NCBI RefSeq assembly: GCF_036327415.1
Contig: NZ_CP123961.1
Location: 1,896,001 to 1,960,000 of the forward strand
Source of the DNA: Bartonella grahamii subsp. shimonis
GTDB taxonomy: Bacteria; Pseudomonadota; Alphaproteobacteria; Rhizobiales; Rhizobiaceae
Direction: 5' to 3'
DNA length: 64,000 bases
The notes under the pieces were generated by a model. The model saw only the letters and a list, made by a program, of their open reading frames with translations, was not told where the DNA came from and did not search any database. Of this stretch, positions 29,040 to 36,067 are shown piece by piece (within the stretch, counting starts at the first letter, position 1; each line of letters opens with the position of its first letter). Position numbers and translations under genes: made by a program.

Positions 29040-30230
29040 ATGAAAAAAAGTCACCCAACCACTTCTAGCAATGTAGAGAAACTAAGACAAAAATTTGAAC
29101 AACAAAATCTAGGAGCTTCTAGTACAGAAGACCTCTATGCAAAGGTTAATAAACCGCCCAAAAGAGGAGGTCTGCACACACCAAGCCCAGAAGAAATAGA
29201 AGCAGCTCACAAAAGCAAACCCATCTTAGAAAAAAAGAGCTCTTTCGCTGATTTTACCACAGAAGGAAATGATGCGCATGATCCCCTACAACTAAGAGAT
29301 CCCACCTACGACATACCGAAAAGCAGAGTAAGAGAGTATGGTACGCCCTCTCACCCATCAGAAACCATCTATGCACCCCAAAGGCCACTAGGAAATCCCT
29401 ATGACAGACTTGGTGGGAGACCAAGTGATGGGCGACGCACCGACAAACTCGTAAATCCCTATGCAGTAACAGATCTGGAGGCGGGAGGTTGGCAAGCGTC
29501 CCTTTACGACACAGTTGGTGGAGGTGCACAGGGTAGGCATTCTTCCTCTGAACCAGAACATGTCTATGCAGAGCTCGATTTTGGTGAAAATGGTGGACGC
29601 TCCCCCCAAAGGCCGCTAGAATCTATCTATGCAACGGTTGGCATGGGTGCTGAAGGCGGACAAGATTCCCAACAACAAGAAAATCCCATCTATCAAGGCG
29701 TTGGCAGAGGAACAACAACACCTCCCAGAACTGCAAAAGATGTGGTTACGACAAAGCTTTTACAAAACATAGGCTTTCAATATGGTGTAAGCGAAATCCA
29801 AGTGCGGTGCAAAACAGTTTATAATAACCAACATGCTTTGAATGAACAACTGGCTAAGATTCTTGACGATCCCCAAAATGCAGAACAAATCTTACAGGAC
29901 CTTGCAAAAAATCCTGAAAGCCCTGCTAAACTTGCTGGTAGGCAAGCACTTGGCATAAAAAGTCCAGCACGCAGAGAAGCTGAAGATGAGTTTACCCACC
30001 TTTGCTCAGCTCTTGAGAGACATATACATAATACACAAAAGCTCCATAAAAAGTTTACACGGGAGCAGGAAAGAGAAAGAAGTCAAAAACACGATAGTCC
30101 AGAAAGAGACCCAGAACACAGACATCACCATCACCGTCGTCATCACGCAAGAGGAAGAGAACACGATAGTCCAGAGCACAGCCCACAACGACAAAGACAT
30201 GGAGAAAAAGGAATGGCTTATGCCATGTAA
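29040..30230 (+). CDS. Bep effector with tyrosine motifs and one BID domain (BepD-like)
   Basis: This 396-residue effector has no FIC domain. Its N-terminal 230 residues carry many possible phosphotyrosine sites of EPIYA/ITIM type: EDLYAKV (Tyr33), DPTYDIP, ETIYAP, SLYDTV (Tyr156), EHVYAEL, SIYATV (Tyr197) and NPIYQGV. A single BID domain follows (about 234-340; NPESPAKLAGRQALGIKSP). The C-terminal tail is His/Arg-rich (PEHRHHHHRRHHARG) and ends KGMAYAM. Such effectors are delivered by VirB/D4, phosphorylated by host Src/Abl-type kinases and then bind SH2 proteins. The layout is that of BepD, but assignment of the exact orthologue is uncertain. GAAAGGAAA precedes the ATG. Confidence 0.8.
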   Translation: MKKSHPTTSSNVEKLRQKFEQQNLGASSTEDLYAKVNKPPKRGGLHTPSPEEIEAAHKSKPILEKKSSFADFTTEGNDAHDPLQLRDPTYDIPKSRVREYGTPSHPSETIYAPQRPLGNPYDRLGGRPSDGRRTDKLVNPYAVTDLEAGGWQASLYDTVGGGAQGRHSSSEPEHVYAELDFGENGGRSPQRPLESIYATVGMGAEGGQDSQQQENPIYQGVGRGTTTPPRTAKDVVTTKLLQNIGFQYGVSEIQVRCKTVYNNQHALNEQLAKILDDPQNAEQILQDLAKNPESPAKLAGRQALGIKSPARREAEDEFTHLCSALERHIHNTQKLHKKFTREQERERSQKHDSPERDPEHRHHHHRRHHARGREHDSPEHSPQRQRHGEKGMAYAM

Positions 30231-30292
30231 AGAGGCATAAACATAAAAACAGATAAATTTTTGTTTTTCATATAATCTTTTTTTCAGTGAGT

Positions 30293-30338
30293 TTCTTGGC
30301 GCAAATCATTTCATAGTGGTTGCGCCAAGAATTGTTTT
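30293..30338 (+). terminator. Rho-independent-like terminator after the first distal effector
   Basis: TTCTTGGCGCAA (30293-30304) and TTGCGCCAAGAA (30320-30331) form a perfect 12-base stem, followed by TTGTTTT. The same element follows the next effector gene and in weaker form flanks the others. Confidence 0.75.
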
Positions 30339-30390
30339 AAAATGTTACAAAAATAGTCTTAAAAATGGATCCTGTAATTTATTGTAACTT

Positions 30391-30419
30391 ATTGATAAAA
30401 TTTCATAAAAAAACTGTAT
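30391..30419 (+). promoter_or_regulatory. Predicted promoter of the second distal effector (duplicated cassette)
   Basis: TTGATA (30391-30396), 17 bases, TGTATA (30414-30419). It is the same block as before the gene at 29040, including gtagatctttggaggtcat and the Shine-Dalgarno gaaaggaaa. Confidence 0.6.
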
Positions 30420-30570
30420 AAAAGACACAAATGTCCGTTACACTACTCCTGAATAGCGTAGATCTTTGGAGGTCATTCGGTTGGATATCTTCCTTTGTAC
30501 AAAAGTTATCAAAACTAAAAGTGGGGAATGCACCAAAGAGGTTTTCTAAAAATATTGAAAGGAAATATGC

Positions 30571-31521
30571 ATGAAAAAACATCATCCACACCCTTCTGCA
30601 AATCCAGAAGCCCTCTATGCAACAGTTAATAAACCAACCAGAGGAGACCAGCGCGCACCATCCCCAGAAGACGAAGTTACATACGAATCCGTGAGCAACA
30701 CTACTCCTTCAAGAGCGAGACACCATCATCAAAGGAGAGAAGATCCTGAAACAGACTATACAGAGGTTGCTCCTCCAAAACGCGAAACTGAAGTTACATA
30801 CGCATCCGTGAGCAACACTTCTCCCTCAAGAGCGAGACACCATCATCAAAGGAGAGAAGGTCCTGAAACAGACTATACAGAGGTTGCTCCTCCAAAACGC
30901 GAAGCTGAAGTTACATACGCATCCGTGAGCAACACTTCTCCCTCAAGAGGTAGACACCATCATCAAAGGAGAGAAGGTCCTGAAACAGACTATACAGAGG
31001 TTGCTCCACAACAAAAAGGAAGACCCTCCCTCACTCCTGATCAAATGAGTGCCATGCTTTTAAAAAATCCACATGTCCAAGCATATGCAGGAGAGGTAAT
31101 GCATTGGGGGCAGATCGTTTATGGCAATGACAAGGTTTTCCAGCAACACTTGCAAGGCATACTTACAAATCCCCGTGCAGGAAAAGAGCTTTCAGATCAA
31201 CTTGCAGAAAATCCTGAGTCTATTCATAAACTTGCTGGCCGCCAGGCACTTGGCATAAAAAGTCAAGCACGCAAAGAGGCTGAAGACGGCTTTAGATCGC
31301 TCGTTGAGGCTATTGATGGTTATACAAAGGCTGTAACAGAGACAAGGGAGAGGCTTTTGCAAACCCCTCACGCGGAACAAAGACGCCTCCAAGAAAATTC
31401 TCAGCAAACTGAAAGAACCCATCATCATCGTCATCACGCAAGAGGACAAGAGCAAAATAGTCCGGAACACAACCCACAACGACAAAGACACGCAGAAAAA
31501 GGAATGGCTTATGCTATGTAA
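30571..31521 (+). CDS. Bep effector with ITIM/ITSM-like tandem repeats and one BID domain
   Basis: This 316-residue effector has three 39-residue repeats (117 bp each, from 30673). Each repeat has one V-T-Y-[AE]-S-V and one T-D-Y-T-E-V: Tyr38/63, 77/102 and 116/141. The first fits the ITIM consensus ([SIVL]-x-Y-x-x-[ILV]) and the second the ITSM consensus (T-x-Y-x-x-[VI]). Within each repeat the two tyrosines are exactly 25 residues apart. A basic linker (SRARHHHQRR) lies between them. One BID domain (about 155-265; SIHKLAGRQALGIKSQ) and a His-rich tail ending KGMAYAM follow. The BID and tail are nearly identical to the neighbour at 29040, so the two arose by duplication. It is probably a host-phosphorylated SH2-recruiting effector; the partner is unknown. 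Confidence 0.8.
   Translation: MKKHHPHPSANPEALYATVNKPTRGDQRAPSPEDEVTYESVSNTTPSRARHHHQRREDPETDYTEVAPPKRETEVTYASVSNTSPSRARHHHQRREGPETDYTEVAPPKREAEVTYASVSNTSPSRGRHHHQRREGPETDYTEVAPQQKGRPSLTPDQMSAMLLKNPHVQAYAGEVMHWGQIVYGNDKVFQQHLQGILTNPRAGKELSDQLAENPESIHKLAGRQALGIKSQARKEAEDGFRSLVEAIDGYTKAVTETRERLLQTPHAEQRRLQENSQQTERTHHHRHHARGQEQNSPEHNPQRQRHAEKGMAYAM
30673..31017 (+). repeat. Coding tandem repeat, 117-bp unit, three copies
   Basis: Units begin at 30673, 30790 and 30907 with gaagttacatac and are almost identical. The last is slightly truncated at the end. Each encodes the 39-residue double-tyrosine module. The identity implies recent expansion and possible length variation between strains. Confidence 0.9.
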
Positions 31522-31582
31522 AGAGGTATAAACATAAAAACAGATAAACTTTTGTTTTTCATATAATCTTTTCTTATAGAGT

Positions 31583-31628
31583 TTCTTGGCGCAAATCGTT
31601 TTATCGTGATTGCGCCAAGAATTGTTTT
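31583..31628 (+). terminator. Terminator copy after the second distal effector
   Basis: TTCTTGGCGCAA (31583-31594) pairs with TTGCGCCAAGAA (31610-31621), followed by TTGTTTT. It is the same element as at 30293. Confidence 0.75.
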
Positions 31629-31682
31629 AGAATGTTACAAAAAATAGTCCTAAAAATGTATCCTGTAATTTAGTATAACTTA

Positions 31683-31711
31683 TTGATAAAATTTCACAAA
31701 AAAACTGCATA
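31683..31711 (+). promoter_or_regulatory. Predicted promoter of the third distal effector (duplicated cassette)
   Basis: TTGATA (31683-31688), 17 bases, TGCATA (31706-31711), then AAAGACAC. The -10 differs by one base from the copy before 30571. The downstream ctttggaaaccactca block is somewhat diverged. Confidence 0.55.
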
Positions 31712-31856
31712 AAAGACACAAAGCCCCATTACGATGGTCGTAAATAGCGTAGATCTTTGGAAACCACTCAATTTTGATATCTTCTTATAAAAAGCATAAA
31801 GGGCGAGAGTGTGTACCAAAGAAGTTTTCTAAAACAATTCTTGAAAGGAAACATGC

Positions 31857-33152
31857 ATGAAAAAAGATCACCCTCATCCTTTTCCATCTCCTTCAATACA
31901 AGAACTTATAGAGCTCTATGAAAAAGCAGCAGCAGAAGTATCAGGTGGAGACTCCCTCCCTAAAGAAACGCTTTCAAAAAGCAAAAGACTGTCATCCATA
32001 CCGGAAAAAGATGAGGAAAGACAATCTCTTTTAAAAGAAGAAACTGTGCATGCATCAACAAATGCAACAACGCCTCTCACAAGAGGCAACTCTACCAAAA
32101 GGCAGCAACAACCTGAAACGACACACACAACAGTTACTTCACAAGTTTCTCTACAAAGGGCAACAAGAATTCTCTCCGAAGAAGAAGTCATTCAATTGCT
32201 TCCACACCATTCATTGGTTCGAACCTATCAAGAAGAAATTCAACGTTTATCTGCAAATGCCTATGGCAACCCCGACATTTTGCAAGAAAAAATGCAGGAA
32301 ATTCAAAGAAATCCCGCAGCAGGAGAAGAACTTTCATGGCGGATGACAGCCCATCCTGAAAGCATCGCTAAACTTTCCGGCACCAGCATGTTGGGCTTTA
32401 AAAATCAAACACGCAGGCAAGCAGAAGAGAGTTTTTCTGCCCTATGTGTTACCATTGAGTGTTATACAGAAGTGGTAAGACAGGCAAGAGAGAGCCTATT
32501 GCAATCTCCAGAGCAAGCACTCAAAAACTATGAACGCTTAATGGGGAAAGAGGCTGTCGCTGAACTTCTAAAAAAACCAGATCATTCTCAAAGGCAAAAA
32601 GAAAGTCTTTCAGAAGCAGAAATTTCCACCCAAATTCACCAACATTCAAAAGTTAAAAGACACCATGCCCAAATCCAATATTGGTGCACTGTTGTTTTTG
32701 GCAACACAAACATTTTGCAATCACAAGTGGAAGAGCTTTTCCAAAACCCTGAAACAATAGAACAGCTCACACAGCAACTTGCCGGAAATCCCCAATCTTT
32801 TTGCAAATACGCTGGTCGCAGCTTTTGTGGCTTTAAAAATCAAGCACGCAGACATGCTGAAGCTGGTCTTTCTCACTTAATTAGCGCCGCTGAAAATTAT
32901 GCAACAGCTGTCACACAGGTAAGAGAGAGCATTTTACAAACTCAACAGACAAAACAAGAACGCCATGAAGCTGAATCATCATCTGAGAGAGCGCAAAATT
33001 TGCAGCAACGACAAAGCGTCTCACAGTCCGCTCAACGCCTTGAGGCTTCAACAATAACGTATGAAGGAACAACACCCTCTGGACAACAAAGAGAAACAGA
33101 TTTTCGTCCTCGCAAAACTGCCGCGTCAAAAGCGATGGCTTTTGCCAGCTAA
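31857..33152 (+). CDS. Bep effector with two BID domains (BepE/BepG-like)
   Basis: This 431-residue effector starts MKKDHPHPFPSPSIQELI and has a Ser/Thr/Glu-rich N-terminal stretch of about 100 residues without clear tyrosine motifs. Two BID domains follow, at about 105-215 (NPAAGEELSWRMTAHPESIA, KLSGTSMLGFKNQTR) and 254-360 (QYWCTVVFGNTNILQ, KYAGRSFCGFKNQAR). The tail ends RKTAASKAMAFAS. BID domains are the bipartite secretion signal for VirB/D4 and can also act in the host cell; in BepE a BID is needed for migration of infected cells. Two BIDs match BepE, but the N-terminal tyrosines expected of BepE are not seen, so the symbol is left open. Confidence 0.8.
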   Translation: MKKDHPHPFPSPSIQELIELYEKAAAEVSGGDSLPKETLSKSKRLSSIPEKDEERQSLLKEETVHASTNATTPLTRGNSTKRQQQPETTHTTVTSQVSLQRATRILSEEEVIQLLPHHSLVRTYQEEIQRLSANAYGNPDILQEKMQEIQRNPAAGEELSWRMTAHPESIAKLSGTSMLGFKNQTRRQAEESFSALCVTIECYTEVVRQARESLLQSPEQALKNYERLMGKEAVAELLKKPDHSQRQKESLSEAEISTQIHQHSKVKRHHAQIQYWCTVVFGNTNILQSQVEELFQNPETIEQLTQQLAGNPQSFCKYAGRSFCGFKNQARRHAEAGLSHLISAAENYATAVTQVRESILQTQQTKQERHEAESSSERAQNLQQRQSVSQSAQRLEASTITYEGTTPSGQQRETDFRPRKTAASKAMAFAS

Positions 33153-33448
33153 ACGGACATAAGTTTTCACGTTGAACCCAACATCTTGGCGCAGCACATA
33201 AAAGAGGTGATTTGAGCCAAGAAAGAGAGAAACTTGAAACAAAGTTCATTTCCCCGTCCCTTAACCCAAACAGAGGAAAACAATCTTTAAAGAATGATCA
33301 GGGTTACGATTCTAAACTAAGAGAGTTAAAACGTGTGAGACCAATCAGTTTCATATATTCTCTCATGAAGCCCAAGTAAAAAAGCATAAAACAGAATAAA
33401 CACCAACGTATATTTTTAAATAGTATTTAAAAACAATATTGGAAGAGT
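33153..33448. other. Spacer lacking the standard effector promoter cassette
   Basis: A degenerate version of the TCTTGGCGCA/AGCCAAGA hairpin is visible at 33184-33222, but the TTGATA-17-TGTATA block found before other distal effectors is missing. Only the final Shine-Dalgarno (gaaaggaac) before 33449 is alike. Confidence 0.5.
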
Positions 33449-35737
33449 TTGAAAGGAACATGCATGAAAAAAAGAAACCCCTCCCCTTTTATCACTGAAA
33501 TGATGGAAAAATTTCAACAACAGGCAGAACAATCGCCCACCAGAACATCTTCTCCCCAAGTTTCTCAAAAACCGCAAAAACCACCTGTACAAAAACGCCC
33601 AGAAAATTTGTCATCCTCCCCCAAAATTGCTCCACCGCCCCCCCTACGCATAAGAGACAAAACACCAACCGACATAAAAATCCAAAAGCCTGAAGCCCAA
33701 GAGACGCCTCCTCTACAGACAAAACCGGCTCCGCCCAAACCCCCACGTGTAAAAGAAAATCTACAATACAGCACAAAAACCCAAGAAAGCTCCTCCACGC
33801 ACATAAAAGCGGCTCCACAAAGACCTCCACGCGCAAAAGATAGAGAACAAAATAAACAAACAGTTCAAGCGGAAGAAAGTCGCTATGCAACGCCTCCTCT
33901 ACAGACAAAACCGGCTCCGCCCAAACCCCCACGTGTAAAAGAGAATCTACAACACAGCACAAAAACCCAAGAAAGCTCCTCCACGCACATAAAAGCGGCT
34001 CCACAAAGACCTCCACGCGCAAAAGATAGAGAACAAAATAAACAAACAGTTCAAGCGGAAGAAAGTCGCTATGCAACGCCTCCTCTACAGACAAAACCGA
34101 CTCCGCCCAAACCCCCACGTGTAAAAGAAAATCTACAATACAGCACAAAAACCCAAGAAAGCTCCTCCACGCACATAAAAGCGGCTCCACAAAGACCTCC
34201 ACGCGCAAAAGATAGAGAACAAAATAAACAAACAGTTCAAGCGAAAGAAAGTCGCTATGCAACGCCTCCTCTACAGACAAAACCGACTCCGCCCAAACCC
34301 CCACGTGTAAAAGAAAATCTACAATACAGCACAAAAACCCAAGAAAGCTCCTCCACGCACATAAAAGCAGCTCCACAAAGAGCTCCACGCGCAAAAGGTA
34401 GAGAACAAAATAAACAAACAGTTCAAGCGGAAGAAAGTCGCTATGCAACACCTGCTCCGCAAACGCCCCCACGCACGAGAGACAGAGTGCAAAACGACGC
34501 AAAAATCCAGAATCCTGAAGAACACTACCCAAGTGTTAGGCCCAAAACACCATCACATATGAAAGTTAGGCAACAAAGCAGTTCATCATCACATATGAAA
34601 GTTAGGCAACAAAGCAGTTCATCATCACAAGACAGTGAAGTATATGCAGTCCCTCGTTCAAGAAAATCGCACCATAGAGGAAACAGAAAACAAAGCGACG
34701 TTATCCTTCCCCAAACAGCTTCCCCAAAAACAGCAAGTGAACAATCAAAACCCTCTCACGCACAAAAAACATCTATTAATACAATGGAAAGAGAGCTATT
34801 GCTCTTAGCATATCAAGAAGAAATACGCTTTTTGTGCAAAAAGGTTTATGGCAACCGACTTATTTTAGAAGAAAGAATAGAAGCAATCAAAGAAAACCCC
34901 GATATGGGAGAACAGCTCTTATGGGATGTTACAGAACAACCTAAATCTATTCCTAAGCTTGCTGGTAAAAAAGTTCTTGGTATAAAAAGCCATGCGCGCA
35001 AACAAGCTGAAGAAAATCTTCCTAATCTGTATGAAGCTATTAACGGTTATATGTATACTTCAAAATATACAAAAAATGAAGATATTTCACTAAGTTCTCA
35101 CACAAAACAACGACAGCATCAACAAATGCAAAAGGAAGAAGCAATCACTCGACACACACAAAATCCACTCAATTCAGAAAAAAAAATAAAGCCTCTCTCA
35201 AATGAGGAAATTGCTCGCAGAGTTCAGAAAGATCCATCGGTTCAATATGTTCAAAGAGAGGTTCAATATTGGTGCAAAATTGTTTATAATGATCCACTTA
35301 TTTTGCAATATAGACTAGAAGATATGCAAAAAATTCCAGAGATAGGAGAAGAGCTTGTATTTCAAATTGAAAACAATTCTAGATCTTTTGCTCCGCTTGC
35401 TGGTAGGCAAGTCCTTGGCATAAAAAGTGGAGCACGCAAAGCTGCTGAAGAAAATCTTCCTACCCTTTGTACCGCCATTAAGGATTATGCTGAAACTATA
35501 AAACAGTTAAGAGAAACCATTGTGCAAAACCATCATACAGAACAACAACGCCATCAACCGCTTACTGATCTCGATAAAAGATTGCAAAAGCAGCAAAGCC
35601 TATCGCAGCCCCCGAAACTGCCTGAACGCTCAACAGCAAAGCGGCATCAAGAGGTTGCAGAAACTTCTAGACAAGAAGACCAACCGCATGTTCGACCACG
35701 CAAAGCCGAAACATCAAAAGCAATGGCTTTGTCGTGA
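33449..35737 (+). CDS. Bep effector with proline-rich PxxxPR repeats and two BID domains
   Basis: This 762-residue effector has a translation start MKGTCMKKRNPSPF; an ATG at 33464 (MKKRNPSPF) with GAAAGGAAC upstream is the more likely start. Residues 87-334 are four 62-residue repeats with PPKPPRVK and PQRPPRAK modules. They contain eight PxxxPR motifs, and a ninth (PQTPPR) follows, the consensus bound by SH3 domains of CIN85/CD2AP. Each unit also has SRYATPP. A short double repeat (SHMKVRQQSSSS) and EVYAVP follow. Two BID domains lie at about 445-545 and 585-690, and the tail ends TSKAMALS. The architecture (pY/Pro-rich, BID, BID) is nearest to BepE/BepF. It is probably a multivalent SH3 ligand in the host; that role is inference. 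Confidence 0.8.
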   Translation: MKGTCMKKRNPSPFITEMMEKFQQQAEQSPTRTSSPQVSQKPQKPPVQKRPENLSSSPKIAPPPPLRIRDKTPTDIKIQKPEAQETPPLQTKPAPPKPPRVKENLQYSTKTQESSSTHIKAAPQRPPRAKDREQNKQTVQAEESRYATPPLQTKPAPPKPPRVKENLQHSTKTQESSSTHIKAAPQRPPRAKDREQNKQTVQAEESRYATPPLQTKPTPPKPPRVKENLQYSTKTQESSSTHIKAAPQRPPRAKDREQNKQTVQAKESRYATPPLQTKPTPPKPPRVKENLQYSTKTQESSSTHIKAAPQRAPRAKGREQNKQTVQAEESRYATPAPQTPPRTRDRVQNDAKIQNPEEHYPSVRPKTPSHMKVRQQSSSSSHMKVRQQSSSSSQDSEVYAVPRSRKSHHRGNRKQSDVILPQTASPKTASEQSKPSHAQKTSINTMERELLLLAYQEEIRFLCKKVYGNRLILEERIEAIKENPDMGEQLLWDVTEQPKSIPKLAGKKVLGIKSHARKQAEENLPNLYEAINGYMYTSKYTKNEDISLSSHTKQRQHQQMQKEEAITRHTQNPLNSEKKIKPLSNEEIARRVQKDPSVQYVQREVQYWCKIVYNDPLILQYRLEDMQKIPEIGEELVFQIENNSRSFAPLAGRQVLGIKSGARKAAEENLPTLCTAIKDYAETIKQLRETIVQNHHTEQQRHQPLTDLDKRLQKQQSLSQPPKLPERSTAKRHQEVAETSRQEDQPHVRPRKAETSKAMALS
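33707..34450 (+). repeat. Coding tandem repeat, 186-bp unit, four copies
   Basis: Units start at 33707, 33893, 34079 and 34265 with cctcctctacagacaaaacc and are almost identical over 186 bases. The unit encodes 62 residues with two PxxxPR modules. The reverse strand is open for over 1 kb across the array; this is a by-product of the repeat composition, not a gene. Confidence 0.92.
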
Positions 35738-35770
35738 TAAACCTCCTAATTGTTGGCTTATCATACAAAA

Positions 35771-35806
35771 CTTTGATGCAATTATCTTGCTAAGATTGCA
35801 TCAAAG
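35771..35806 (+). terminator. Hairpin after the proline-rich effector
   Basis: CTTTGATGCAA (35771-35781) and TTGCATCAAAG (35796-35806) form an 11-base stem. It is placed like the terminators at 30293 and 31583, but no T-run follows, so termination strength is uncertain. Confidence 0.5.
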
Positions 35807-35864
35807 ACAGTGTGTAAAATACAGCAAACTTTGAATAAGATACCCCATTATTTTACAGAATTCA

Positions 35865-35893
35865 TTGATAAAATTTCACGATAATACTTTATA
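35865..35893 (+). promoter_or_regulatory. Predicted promoter of the tandem-FIC effector (duplicated cassette)
   Basis: TTGATA (35865-35870), 17 bases, TTTATA (35888-35893), then AAAG. It is the same block as before 29040, 30571 and 31857, followed by the Shine-Dalgarno gaaaggaaa at about 36053. Confidence 0.55.
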
Positions 35894-36067
35894 AAAGTTA
35901 CAAACCTTAACTTTATTCCATAATTAACTTGGCTCTATACGAATAAGATCAATTTTTTCAATCATTCAAATGGACATTCTTCATTGAACAAAACGCTAAA
36001 ATAATAAAAGGCAAAAAATGTAAAAAAGCTTTCAAAAAATAATGTTAACATTTGAAAGGAAATATAC

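Noticed and set aside
33492..34532. Reverse-strand open frame of 346 codons across the proline-rich repeat
   Set aside because: It is the mirror of a repetitive, biased coding sequence; its own translation is a repeat without motifs and has no ribosome-binding site.
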